64,000 bases of DNA from Pseudomonadota bacterium (GCA_018240565.1 JAFEFO010000041.1:62001-126000), one strand, 5' to 3'. Positions 40,518 through 49,733 are shown, counted from the stretch's first letter. The notes: generated by a model not told the origin, from the letters alone. Numbers and translations: made by a program.

Positions 40518-42341
40518 TTAACGATTGATCAGCCCTGCGTTGACGCGTGCGATCGTCTCGGCCAGCCCCGGCAGCACCGACTGGATGGCCGCCTCGTGCT
40601 TGCGCCACTTGTCTGCCCGCGGCGGCGAAAGCGTGTAGCGAGATAGCGGCAGATCGGCGTCGAAAGCGCGATCCCAGACAAAATCCAGCGCCGCGCACAG
40701 GCGCGCGATCTCGCCGGCCGGGTCGGCGAGCAGTGCATCGTAACGCGCCACGTGCACGCGCCCCGGCGGCAGTTCGGCGAGATCGTCGAGCATGCAGCGC
40801 ATGGTCGCCTGCCACTGCGCGGCAACGATCTCGGGCAAGGGTTTGTCGGCCAGGTCGCGCCAGCCGGGCACGAGCAGCAGGGACCACGGCGGCCCCGGCC
40901 AGCCGGGCAATTGCGGATACGTGCGGAAGCGGCCGGATTGCCAGGCCTCGATCATGCTCGCCAGCGTCTCGCGGACGTCGCGATACAGAAAGACGAATTC
41001 CGCTTCGGGAAACACGCGCGCCAAAAAGGCGATACGCAGCGTGTTCTTGGGCGTCTTTTCGAGCAGGCGCAGCGGCAGGCCATATGGGGGATTGCCGTCG
41101 CGATCGACCAGTTCGGCACGGAAACGCGCGCGCAGGGCCGCGCTCACCTCGGGCGTCGCCGCGGCGGCGTCGAGCCGATTGGAGGCGAATCCCGTCTGCG
41201 CCGGATTGAGCGCGGCCATGCCCTCGATCAAACGGTGGCTTTCGTCGCCGATCGTGAAGACATTGGCGGCGCGCGCGAGCGTCTCGAACCACAGCGTGGA
41301 GCCGGAACGAGGCGCGGAGACGATGAACACCGGGCGCCGGAATTCCGCATCGGAACCGGCCCCCTGCGCCTGCGGCCGCGCGCGCGTGGCCGGGCGCATC
41401 GACGCCACGCCGTTGGACAGCCCGGCGCGCACCACGATGGTCTCGAGCGGCGCCGCCAGGTTGAGCGAGTTGCGCAGCGCAACGTCCTGCGCGTAGCGCC
41501 GGATCGCGCCCCGGTATTCGGCCAGCACGGGCTCGTACAACGGCCGCGCCGCCACCGCATCGCCATGCTGCGCCCACAGCGCCTGCCAGCGGTGCAGGAA
41601 ATGCATCGAGGCCTGCTGCATCAGCGGCAGGTCAGGATGCGGTTTTGCCTCGGCCAGCAGGAAGGCGATGTGCGTGCGCGCCTCCCACGGGCTCATTACG
41701 CCGGGCAAGTTGAACGATTCGCAGGCAAGCGCAGGCTGCGCCGACGCATCGGGCGGCAGCAGCGACGCGTTCCAGCCCTCGGTACGCGCGTCGTGGGGAC
41801 GACCGCGCCCGACCATCTCCCAGAAACCGTCGCCGCCGACCGTATCGACGACCAGATGGATGCGCGAATCCTCTGCGTCGTTGACGACCTTGTGCATGCG
41901 CCAGGTATCGAAGATCCAGCACTCGCCAGCGGCCATGTGCACGACGGCATCGCCGCAATGGAACATCACCGTCGGCCGGGTCGCGATCGGCACGTGCACG
42001 CGCAGGCGTTCGACCCAATAATAGGCCTGATCGATGTGCGGCGATACCTCGGCATGCCCGGACAGGCGCATCAGGCGCGTGCGTCCCAGCACGGCGCCGA
42101 GTGCGCCGAGTGTCTGACGCAGATACGGCAGGCGTTCGAGCAGCGGTGTCGGCCGCATCGGCCCTTCGAGTCCTTCATTGTCCGGGTCGCCGTTGAGCGC
42201 GATCAAGGGCAGCGCCGAATTGCCATGGAACCCCTGCGGATGCGCGATCCACTCCGCCTCGTCGACCGTCGCGACTTCGGCGGCCAGCGCCGCCGCATCA
42301 AATCTGATCGGCAGCTGGATGAACGGAAATTGCAGTTTCAC
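40518..42341 (-). CDS. Fused AspH-type hydroxylase / sulfotransferase
   Basis: 607 residues with two enzymatic halves. Residues about 80-170 form an AspH-like Fe(II)/2-oxoglutarate jelly roll: S-P-H102-I-D104, R-L-R114-V-H116-V-P-I, D-T-W-R-M-H150-K-V-V-N and R160-I-H-L-V-V-D. Residues about 335-590 form a sulfotransferase with F-I-V-S-A-P344-R-S-G-S-T, E-K-T-P-K-N-T-L-R and L-Y-R-D-V-R-E-T-L-A-S. A helical linker (about 215-320) joins them. One polypeptide thus appears able to hydroxylate and sulfate the same substrate. It converges with the TPR-sulfotransferase and diverges from speA. No signal peptide. Confidence 0.87.
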   Translation of the reverse strand: MKLQFPFIQLPIRFDAAALAAEVATVDEAEWIAHPQGFHGNSALPLIALNGDPDNEGLEGPMRPTPLLERLPYLRQTLGALGAVLGRTRLMRLSGHAEVSPHIDQAYYWVERLRVHVPIATRPTVMFHCGDAVVHMAAGECWIFDTWRMHKVVNDAEDSRIHLVVDTVGGDGFWEMVGRGRPHDARTEGWNASLLPPDASAQPALACESFNLPGVMSPWEARTHIAFLLAEAKPHPDLPLMQQASMHFLHRWQALWAQHGDAVAARPLYEPVLAEYRGAIRRYAQDVALRNSLNLAAPLETIVVRAGLSNGVASMRPATRARPQAQGAGSDAEFRRPVFIVSAPRSGSTLWFETLARAANVFTIGDESHRLIEGMAALNPAQTGFASNRLDAAAATPEVSAALRARFRAELVDRDGNPPYGLPLRLLEKTPKNTLRIAFLARVFPEAEFVFLYRDVRETLASMIEAWQSGRFRTYPQLPGWPGPPWSLLLVPGWRDLADKPLPEIVAAQWQATMRCMLDDLAELPPGRVHVARYDALLADPAGEIARLCAALDFVWDRAFDADLPLSRYTLSPPRADKWRKHEAAIQSVLPGLAETIARVNAGLINR

Positions 42342-42457
42342 AAGCGGGGCCGCCAGGATGCGAAACGATGGATTCTACTTCAGACGGCCACCCGAACCCT
42401 GCTCGGACGATGGCATGTTTGCGGTCCGAGGTTGCGAACTTGACCTGCCCACATCGC

Positions 42458-42463
42458 TACAAT
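42458..42463 (+). promoter_or_regulatory. -10-like hexamer upstream of speA
   Basis: TACAAT in the context GCTACAATAAG lies 34 bp before the speA GTG start. A convincing -35 hexamer at 16-18 bp spacing was not found (TTGACC is only 12 bp away), so this is a weak call. Confidence 0.35.
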
Positions 42464-42497
42464 AAGCGTCATCTCGCATCTTGCCGGAGCAACACAC

Positions 42498-44375
42498 GTG
42501 AGCTGGAACGCCGACGCCGCCCGCGCGCAATACGCGATCGCGAATTGGGGCGAGAACTATTTCGATGTCGACGACGCGGGTCGCTTGCTCGTGCGTCCGC
42601 GCGGCGCGGACGGTCCGGCGCTCGCGCTGCCCGAAATCGTCGATGCCGCCTGTGCGCAGGGTTCGCGCCTGCCGCTGCTGGTGCGTTTCGCCGACATCCT
42701 CGGCCATCGCCTCGGCCGCCTGCAGGGCGCGTTCGCGCAAGCGATGCGCGAGTTGGACTACGCCGGCGGTTACAGCGCGGTGTATCCGGTCAAGGTCAAC
42801 CAGCAGCACGGCGTGGTCAGCGCGCTGGTGCGTGCCGGCAACGAGGGCTTTGGTATGGAAGCCGGCTCCAAGCCGGAACTGATGGCCGTGCTGGCCATGG
42901 CCAAGCCGAACAGCATCATCATCTGCAACGGTTACAAGGACCGCGAGTACCTGCGCCTGGCCCTGATCGGGCGCAAGCTCGGCCTGCGCGTGTTCATCGT
43001 CATCGAAAAGCCTGCGGAGCTTGCGCCGGCGCTGGAGGAAGCCAAAGCAATCGGAGTCGAACCGCTGTTCGGCGTGCGCATGCGCCTGACCAGCCTGGGC
43101 GCCGGCAAATGGCAGAACACCGGCGGGGAAAAATCCAAGTTTGGCCTGACCCCGCGCCAGTTGCTCACGCTCATCGATGAACTGAAATCCGCGAACCTCA
43201 CGCAGTCACTGCAATTGTTGCACGTGTTCATGGGCTCGCAGATTTCCAACGTGCGCGACATCGCCGCCGGCATGCGCGAGGCGTCATGCTACTTTGTGGA
43301 ATTGTGCAAAATGGGCTTGCCGATCGGCTATGTCGATGTCGGCGGTGGTCTCGGCGTGGATTACGAAGGCACGCGCTCGCGCTCGGCGTGTTCGATCAAC
43401 TACGGGCTGGATCAATACGCCGCCACCGTGGTGCAGCCCTTGGCCGAAGCCTGCGCCGCGCATGGCTTGAAGGCGCCGCATGTGATCAGCGAGACCGGCC
43501 GCGCCATGGTCGCGCATCACGCCGTGCTGGTGGTCAACGTCAGCGACATCGAACGCGCACCCGAAGGTCGCGTGCCCCCGGCCGATGCGGACGAACCGAT
43601 CGTGTTGCGGCGCCTGCGCGAAATCCATGCGGAGCTGGCCACGCGCTCGGTGATCGAGCTGTATCACGAGGCCCAGCAACAGCGCGCCGAAGGCCAAACG
43701 CAATTCGCGCAGGGCGCGCTCACCCTGCGCCAGCGTGCGCGGCTGGATGATTTGTATTACGCCATCGTCAACACCTTGCGCACGCGCCTGAAACCGGAAG
43801 AGCGCGCGCACCGGCAGGCGCTGGACGAGCTGAACGAGAAACTCGTCGACAAGTACTTCGTCAATTTCTCGATCTTCGAGTCGATTCCCGACGCCTGGGC
43901 GATCGACCAGATTTTCCCGATCGTGCCGATCGCAGGGTTGGATCGCACGCCGGACCGCCGCGCCGTGATCGCCGACCTGACTTGCGATTCCGATGGCCGA
44001 CTCGATGCCTACGTCGATGCCGATGGTGTCGACGTGAGCCTGCCGCTGCACGCGCCGGAAGCGGACAAACCGTACCGGCTCGGCATCTTCCTCGTCGGTG
44101 CGTATCAAGAGGCCCTCGGCGACATCCACAACCTGTTCGGCGATACCGATGCGGTCAATGTACGCCTGAGCGATTCCGGCTATGCGTTCTCGCACGTCAA
44201 GCGCGGCGACACCACCGACGTGATGCTTGATTACGTCGGCTACAAGCTGGACGACTTGCGTGCGGCGTATCGCGCCAAGGTCGAGCGCGCGGGAATCGCA
44301 AACGATGAAGCACGCCGGTTCTTGGATGCGCTCGAGGTCGGATTGACCGGCTACACGTATTTACGGGAAAGCTGA
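42498..44375 (+). CDS. speA: Biosynthetic arginine decarboxylase
   Basis: 625 residues of the alanine-racemase-fold PLP enzymes. The PLP lysine is Lys99 in A-V-Y-P-V-K-V-N-Q-Q; G-M-E-A-G-S-K-P-E-L, D-V-G-G-G-L-G-V-D-Y-E-G and the C-terminal L-T-C-D-S-D-G (the catalytic Cys motif) are present. It converts arginine to agmatine as the first step of putrescine synthesis. It starts at GTG 42498 with GGAG ten bases upstream. It overlaps the convergent TolB/TPR gene by 15 bp at its end. speE lies across the sulfotransferase cassette. Confidence 0.96.
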   Translation: MSWNADAARAQYAIANWGENYFDVDDAGRLLVRPRGADGPALALPEIVDAACAQGSRLPLLVRFADILGHRLGRLQGAFAQAMRELDYAGGYSAVYPVKVNQQHGVVSALVRAGNEGFGMEAGSKPELMAVLAMAKPNSIIICNGYKDREYLRLALIGRKLGLRVFIVIEKPAELAPALEEAKAIGVEPLFGVRMRLTSLGAGKWQNTGGEKSKFGLTPRQLLTLIDELKSANLTQSLQLLHVFMGSQISNVRDIAAGMREASCYFVELCKMGLPIGYVDVGGGLGVDYEGTRSRSACSINYGLDQYAATVVQPLAEACAAHGLKAPHVISETGRAMVAHHAVLVVNVSDIERAPEGRVPPADADEPIVLRRLREIHAELATRSVIELYHEAQQQRAEGQTQFAQGALTLRQRARLDDLYYAIVNTLRTRLKPEERAHRQALDELNEKLVDKYFVNFSIFESIPDAWAIDQIFPIVPIAGLDRTPDRRAVIADLTCDSDGRLDAYVDADGVDVSLPLHAPEADKPYRLGIFLVGAYQEALGDIHNLFGDTDAVNVRLSDSGYAFSHVKRGDTTDVMLDYVGYKLDDLRAAYRAKVERAGIANDEARRFLDALEVGLTGYTYLRES

Positions 44376-46502
44376 TCCGGAGCCCGTGCGCGGCCGCATC
44401 GGGGCGTGGTCGGCCGGATCGAGTGCCGCCGCCTGCATGAGTGCCTGAAAGGCCGGGGCCTGGCGGATCGGATCCCAGCCCGGATAAAGTCGCAACAACT
44501 GGTATGGCAGGCGCACGCCGCTGCCGGGCGGCGCAATCCCGGCCAGCAGCGGAACGGCGAGATCGGCGCGGCCGGCCATGGCATAGGCAAAAGCGTTGCC
44601 GACGATGATGTCGGCACTGGAAAACGGATCCGGCGTCCGGGTGAGGATGGCTTGCGACTTGGCGATTGCGGCCAGGCCCTGTTCGAGGTTGCCCACGCCG
44701 ATTTCGTCCCGGCCCACGTTCGTCCAGATGCCGGCGAGCGCGAAACCCTGCACCGTGTCGAGCGCGGCGCGATCCTTCGGCAGGGCCTGCGCGAAATACG
44801 ATCGTGCGCGCGCCTTGTCGCCCGCCTGCCAACACAACGTGCCCAGCCAGCCTTCCTTGGAGTATCCCGGCGAAAAATCATCGGGCGTGTCGGGAATGCT
44901 CTGCACCAGCGCGATCGCTTCCGGAAACTTGCGCTGCACCGCCAGGAAATTCGAACGCTGGAATCGCAACCTCGGATCGTCGCCGCCCAGTGCGGCCAGC
45001 GCTTGCGCCGCGTCGCCGCTGCGGAACAGGATGGCCTGGGAGTATTCCAGCTTCGCCGCGAAGCTGTCCGGTTCCAGCGCCAGTGCGCGCTGCAACCAGG
45101 TTTCGCCTTCGGCGTAGCGGCCCATGTAGTCGTAGGTTAGGCCCAGGTCGTACGCCAGGGAGAAATTGCGCGGATCGAGTATCGCCGCACGGCCGAGCGA
45201 GGCGACGGCGTCGCCGAAACGGCCCATGCGGCGTTCGACATAGCCTTGCGCGGCCAGCGCGTCGGCATCGTTGGGACGTTGCGCCAGCGCCGCGGCAAAG
45301 GTTTTCTGCGCCGCGGCGTAGTCCGCGCGCCCGTAGTAATAACAGTAGCCGAGCGCGAGCTGCGCGGCGGGCAAATCCGGTTGCAGTTTCAGCGCTTGCT
45401 GGGCGTCCGCCAGCGCCTGCCGGTTGAGTTCGGCGATGTCCACGCCCTCGGCGCCGCTGAACGCCAGCCAGCCCTCGGCATAGGACAAACGCGCCCAGGC
45501 GAGCGCGAAATCCTGATCCTTTTCCACCGCGCGACGATACAACGCCAGCGCGGGCTTGAATTGCGCGAAGGAGCCGCTGACATCGACCTCATTGAGCAGG
45601 TATTCGGCACGCAGGAACGCATCATAGGCCGCCGGATTCGTGGTCGGTGGCGCCGCCAGTTGCGTGGTTTGCGCTGGCGAGAGCCGCGCCTGCAGTGCGG
45701 TCGCGATCTGCGTCGCCACTTCGCCTTCCACGCCGAAGACATTTTCGAGCGTACGTGTGTACGACTGCGCCCACAGGTGCGTGTTGCTGCGCGCATCGAT
45801 CAATTGCACGTTGACCATGACCTGATTGCCCTGCTTCTGCACGCTGCCTTCGAGCAGGGTCGTGACGCCGAGTTGCTCGCCGATGGTCTTCAGGTCATCC
45901 GGATGCACGGCGTATCTTGCGGTGGATGTTCGCGAAATGACTTTCAGATCGCCGATGCCGCTCAACTTCGTCAGGATCAGGTCCTGCATGCCCGCCACGA
46001 AATACTCATTGTCCTTGTCGTTCGACAGGTTCTCGAACGGCAGCACCGCGATGGATTTGGCGGAAACGGTCGCCGTGTCGTGCTTGGGGGAAACCGTAGT
46101 TTCCGCAACGTCGCTCGTCGCGGTCACGGGTGCATCGCGCCGGATGAAGTAGCCGGACGCGAGCAGGACGATGGCGATCGCCATCACGCCGATGATCGCG
46201 AAATCCAGCCGGCGCGCGCGGGAGTGGCGGAACGACGCATCCGTGGCGACCTGCGTATCGGTCTCGCGCTGGAGTCCGTGCGGCGTGAATCGGTAAAGCC
46301 ACGCGAACGCGATCCAGAAAGGGAACCCGATCGTGCAGGCGATCACGAACCACCGTGTCGCCCAGTCGGGCAGGCCGAACGCGGGAGAAAGTTGCGAGAT
46401 GCCCTGCGCCAGCGCCCAGGCGGCACCGGCGTACAGCGCCGCGGCGCGCAGGACGTTGCGTCGCTTGAGTTGCGCGAAAAAACCGGGACTTTCGGGTGCC
46501 AC
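44361..46502 (-). CDS. TolB-like/TPR membrane protein (adenylate cyclase-associated type)
   Basis: About 713 residues. The N terminus P-G-F-F-A-Q-L-K-R-R-N-V-L-R-A-A-A-L-Y is a signature of a family in which this part precedes TPRs. About three transmembrane segments (20-40, 50-75 and 105-125) are followed by a TolB/FlgO-like domain, S-I-A-V-L-P-F-E-N-L-S-N-D-K-D-N-E-Y-F, then TPR repeats (about 270-560). Relatives are fused to class III adenylate cyclase or CadC-type DNA-binding domains, which this one lacks, so it is a sensor or scaffold of unknown role. GTG 46502 with GAGG upstream is the likely start; TTG 46508 and farther upstream starts are possible. Confidence 0.75.
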   Translation of the reverse strand: MAPESPGFFAQLKRRNVLRAAALYAGAAWALAQGISQLSPAFGLPDWATRWFVIACTIGFPFWIAFAWLYRFTPHGLQRETDTQVATDASFRHSRARRLDFAIIGVMAIAIVLLASGYFIRRDAPVTATSDVAETTVSPKHDTATVSAKSIAVLPFENLSNDKDNEYFVAGMQDLILTKLSGIGDLKVISRTSTARYAVHPDDLKTIGEQLGVTTLLEGSVQKQGNQVMVNVQLIDARSNTHLWAQSYTRTLENVFGVEGEVATQIATALQARLSPAQTTQLAAPPTTNPAAYDAFLRAEYLLNEVDVSGSFAQFKPALALYRRAVEKDQDFALAWARLSYAEGWLAFSGAEGVDIAELNRQALADAQQALKLQPDLPAAQLALGYCYYYGRADYAAAQKTFAAALAQRPNDADALAAQGYVERRMGRFGDAVASLGRAAILDPRNFSLAYDLGLTYDYMGRYAEGETWLQRALALEPDSFAAKLEYSQAILFRSGDAAQALAALGGDDPRLRFQRSNFLAVQRKFPEAIALVQSIPDTPDDFSPGYSKEGWLGTLCWQAGDKARARSYFAQALPKDRAALDTVQGFALAGIWTNVGRDEIGVGNLEQGLAAIAKSQAILTRTPDPFSSADIIVGNAFAYAMAGRADLAVPLLAGIAPPGSGVRLPYQLLRLYPGWDPIRQAPAFQALMQAAALDPADHAPMRPRTGSGSAFP

Positions 46503-46581
46503 GCTCAAACCTCGCCGGGCCGCGAGCCGGCTTCCAAACGTGGGCAGTGTAGTCGATCGCACTGCCGGAAGCGGGTCGGAT

Positions 46582-47334
46582 TCATCCCGCCCGCGCCACC
46601 TGGAATCCCGCGAACGACTGCGTCACCGGCATCACTTCGATGCGGTTGATGTTCAGGTGCGGCGGCAGGTTGGCGAGCCACCAGATCGTTTCGGCGATAT
46701 CGTGGCCGGTGATCGGCATCGCGCCTTGGTAGAGCTTGTCCGACGCGGCCTGGTCGCCGCCGGTGCGCACCAGGGTGAATTCGGTTTGCGCCATGCCCGG
46801 TTCCACGCTGGTCACGCGCACGCCCGTGCCGTGCAGATCGCAGCGCAGGTCGAGCGAGAACTGGGTGACGAAGGCCTTGCTCGCGCCGTAGACATTGCCG
46901 CCGGTGTAGGGGTAGGTTCCCGCGACCGAACTGATGTTGACGATGGCGCCGCGGCGTTCGATCAGCGTCGGCAGCAGGTGGTGCGTGAGCGTTGCCAGCG
47001 CCGTGATATTGGTGTCGATCATCTGCCGCCACTGCGCCAGATCGCAATGCGGCGCCTTTGCGGTGCCGAGCGCCAGGCCGGCGTTGTTGACCAGCACGTC
47101 GATGGCGCGGAATTCCGCGGGCAAGGCATCCAGCGCGATCTGCATCGCACCTTCATCGCGGATATCGAATGCGGCGGTGTGGATGTTGGCGCCGAATTCC
47201 TCCGCCAACTGTTGCAATCGGTCTGCCCGGCGCGCAAACGCGATCACGCGCCAGCCCGCTTGGGCGAAGCACCGCGCCGTGGCAGCACCGAAGCCGGCGC
47301 TGGCGCCGGTGACGAGGATGGTTTTGGACGTCAT
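46582..47334 (-). CDS. SDR-family oxidoreductase (YdfG-like)
   Basis: 250 residues with T-G-A-S-A-G-F-G-A-A-T at the NADP site, V-N-N-A-G-L-A-L-G, catalytic Ser in N-I-S-S-V-A-G-T and Y-G-A-S-K. The A-F-A-R-R-A-D-R segment after strand 2 suggests NADP preference. The I-N-R-I-E-V-M-P-V-T-Q ending is typical of YdfG (3-hydroxy acid / serine dehydrogenase) proteins. ATG 47334 is chosen over a six-codon longer reading because the longer form lies outside the usual family start. Confidence 0.85.
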   Translation of the reverse strand: MTSKTILVTGASAGFGAATARCFAQAGWRVIAFARRADRLQQLAEEFGANIHTAAFDIRDEGAMQIALDALPAEFRAIDVLVNNAGLALGTAKAPHCDLAQWRQMIDTNITALATLTHHLLPTLIERRGAIVNISSVAGTYPYTGGNVYGASKAFVTQFSLDLRCDLHGTGVRVTSVEPGMAQTEFTLVRTGGDQAASDKLYQGAMPITGHDIAETIWWLANLPPHLNINRIEVMPVTQSFAGFQVARAG

Positions 47335-47484
47335 CGCTTGTTCTCGCGGCAAAACGCAACGATAACGGAAAACCTGGTTTGAGCGCAGGTATGGGCAACG
47401 TGCTGCAATTCATGGAATCGCAACAACTTCGGTAGTAGCTTACGCCACACAGGGGTTTCGCAGCTTATCGGGCCGAGGCATGCC

Positions 47485-49065
47485 ATGCGCGCAAAACCAT
47501 TGATCCCAATCGTTGCAGCGATTCTTGCGGCAGGGTGCTGCTGGTCGTCGGCGCAAGCCACCGACTGGTTGCAGTTCGGCTATGACCCGACCCACAGCGG
47601 CTTCAACAGTGCCGAACCCGGCTATTCGACCCCGGGCAATACACTGCTCTACAAGTACGCCCTGCCGACAGCCGCCGACAGCGCACCGATCTATCTGGGC
47701 AACGTGGCCGTGGGGTCCGCCACGAAGAACGTACTGTTCGTCGTCACCAAGAACGGGACCCTGCTTGCGCTGGATGCCGACGCGAAGACCTTGAGCGTGT
47801 TGTGGTCGAAAAAGCCCACGGGCGCCGGGACGCTGACCACCGGTTCGCCGGCAGTCGATCCCGGCAAGCAGTACGTCTACGCCTACGGCCTGGACGGCTA
47901 TGTGCACAAATACCAGGTCGGCAATGGCACCGAAGTCACCGGCGGCGGGTGGCCCGAGCTTTCCACCTTGAAACCCGATGTCGAAAAAGGTGCGGCGGGC
48001 CTGTCGATCAATGTCACGTCGGGCGGCACGTTCCTGTACAGCGCGACCAACGGTTACATCGGCGATGCCGGCGACTACCAGGGACACCTCACGACGATCA
48101 ATCTGTCTACGGGCGTGCAGAACGTCTTCAACTCGCAATGCAGCAACCTGTTTTTGCACTTTGTCAAAAACGGACATGCGGGCGTGGACGATTGCAATTT
48201 TGGGAGTGCCAACCAAAGCTATCAGGATGGCCAGATGAGCGGCATCTGGGGTCGGCCGGGAGCGGTCTACGATCCGGCGATGGATCGCGTGTACATCGCC
48301 ACCGGCAACGGCCTGTTCAATGCCAATACCCACGGCGACTACGAGTGGGGCGACAGCCTGCTGGCACTCAAGCACGACGGCACCAGCAATTCAGGCATGC
48401 CCGTGGACAGCTTCACGCCATCGACCTACGCGGCCCTCTACAGCGCCGATGATGATTTGGGATCGACCTCGCCGGCGATCCTGCCCTCGACCAGCACGAC
48501 CTATCCGCACTTGGCGATCCAGAGCGGCAAGGACGGCTGCGTGCGCCTGATCAATCTCGACAACATGAGCGGAGCCGGCGGTCCGGGACACATCGGCGGC
48601 GAGCTCAATGCCGCGACCAGTTGTACTGGCGACGCGGTTGGCGGTCAAGTAAGGACCCAGCCTGCCGTGTGGGTCAACCCGGCTGACGCGACGACGTGGT
48701 TCTTCATCACCACGGACGGTGGTTTGTTTGCCTACCAGCTGTCCGTCGTCGGGACGGGCATTCCAACCCTCAAGCAGCCGCTGGCGGCGGCGCTTTCGAA
48801 TTTGCCGGGAGGTACGTCGCCGGTGGTTGCCAATGGCGTCGTCTACTACGTCAGCAACCAGTCCCCGTACACGGTCAGTGCCGTGAGTGCGACGACCGGC
48901 GCGCTGCTGTGGTCGGAAAGTTCGCCGCAGAACATCCATTGGCAAAGCCCGATCGTGGCCAACGGCCGTCTATACCTTGTCGATGGCAATTCCAAGCTCT
49001 TGGTTTACGCGCTGGATGGCATCTTCCGCAACGGTTTCGGCGCTGCCGCCAACGGCTACAAATAG
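47485..49065 (+). CDS. Secreted PQQ-like beta-propeller protein
   Basis: 526 residues with a signal peptide (MRAKPLIPIVAAILAAGCCWSSAQA). The body has PQQ/WD-like blades such as D-W-L-Q-F-G-Y-D-P-T-H-S-G-F-N-S, G-T-L-L-A-L-D-A-D and Q-S-P-I-V-A-N-G-R-L-Y-L-V-D-G. It resembles PQQ-binding-like outer propellers, but the Trp-docking PQQ-site residues and haem motif of quinoprotein dehydrogenases were not found, so enzymatic activity is doubtful. Many Gly/Asn/Ser residues and several Cys fit a secreted protein. It ends five bp from the convergent SPOR gene. Confidence 0.72.
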   Translation: MRAKPLIPIVAAILAAGCCWSSAQATDWLQFGYDPTHSGFNSAEPGYSTPGNTLLYKYALPTAADSAPIYLGNVAVGSATKNVLFVVTKNGTLLALDADAKTLSVLWSKKPTGAGTLTTGSPAVDPGKQYVYAYGLDGYVHKYQVGNGTEVTGGGWPELSTLKPDVEKGAAGLSINVTSGGTFLYSATNGYIGDAGDYQGHLTTINLSTGVQNVFNSQCSNLFLHFVKNGHAGVDDCNFGSANQSYQDGQMSGIWGRPGAVYDPAMDRVYIATGNGLFNANTHGDYEWGDSLLALKHDGTSNSGMPVDSFTPSTYAALYSADDDLGSTSPAILPSTSTTYPHLAIQSGKDGCVRLINLDNMSGAGGPGHIGGELNAATSCTGDAVGGQVRTQPAVWVNPADATTWFFITTDGGLFAYQLSVVGTGIPTLKQPLAAALSNLPGGTSPVVANGVVYYVSNQSPYTVSAVSATTGALLWSESSPQNIHWQSPIVANGRLYLVDGNSKLLVYALDGIFRNGFGAAANGYK

Positions 49066-49070
49066 TCCAC

Positions 49071-49733
49071 CTATTGCCCGGGCTTGCGCGAAATCGGAAT
49101 CGCCTTGATGCCGTTGTCGGCGAGGGTCTTCTTCGCCGTTTCGGTGGCGCTGGCGTCGGCATAGGGACCGAGCATCACGCGATTCCAGGTCTTGCCATTG
49201 ATCGTGACCGGCTGCACGCGCGCGATGACGCCGAGCATGGCGAGCCTGGCCTTGGTTTCGTCGGCTGCATGCGCGTCAGCGTAAGAACCGGCCAACAACA
49301 TGTAGCCGCCGTTGGCTTCCGACGTCGGCGCGGGAGCGGCAGGCATTGGCGTGGGCGCGGTGCCTGGAGCGGTGGCAGGTTGCGCCTGTGCCTGCGCGGC
49401 GGCCAATGCCTGGCGCGCCTGTTCGGCGCGGGCCTTGGCGGACAGCTCCGCATCCGGGATCACCACTTCCATTTCCGGAAGCACGGAGTAGAAGTCGAAC
49501 GTCTTCTTCGGCGGCGGCTTGGCCGCTTCGGCGACGGCCGGCTCGCTGGCCTTGGGCGCAACCGCCTGCGCGTTCGGCTGTGGCAGGTTGGACTTGTGCA
49601 GTAGCGGCACCCAGTCGCGTGCCAGTGCGAGCAGGGCGAGCACGATGCCCAGCACGACGCCGATGCCCAGCCACGCCCACGCCGGCCAACCCTGCTTTTC
49701 GTTGCCGCGATACGCCTGTTGCCTGCTTGCCAT
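49071..49733 (-). CDS. SPOR-domain protein (FtsN-like)
   Basis: 220 residues. One N-terminal membrane helix (about 17-38) is followed by a Pro/Ala-rich periplasmic linker and a C-terminal SPOR domain (about 143-215: Y-M-L-L-A-G-S-Y-A-D-A-H, R-V-M-L-G-P-Y-A-D). SPOR domains bind glycan strands lacking peptide stems at division septa. Its start shares a base with the argS stop (TAATG), so it is coupled to argS. FtsN identity is likely but not proven from sequence. Confidence 0.82.
   Translation of the reverse strand: MASRQQAYRGNEKQGWPAWAWLGIGVVLGIVLALLALARDWVPLLHKSNLPQPNAQAVAPKASEPAVAEAAKPPPKKTFDFYSVLPEMEVVIPDAELSAKARAEQARQALAAAQAQAQPATAPGTAPTPMPAAPAPTSEANGGYMLLAGSYADAHAADETKARLAMLGVIARVQPVTINGKTWNRVMLGPYADASATETAKKTLADNGIKAIPISRKPGQ

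Noticed and set aside
42434..42463. Sigma-70 promoter for speA using TTGACC and TACAAT
   Set aside because: The spacing of 12 bp is too short; only the -10-like element is kept, at low confidence.
47485..49065. Quinoprotein alcohol dehydrogenase
   Set aside because: Blade pattern is PQQ-like but the family's active-site and haem motifs were not found, so only a propeller is claimed.
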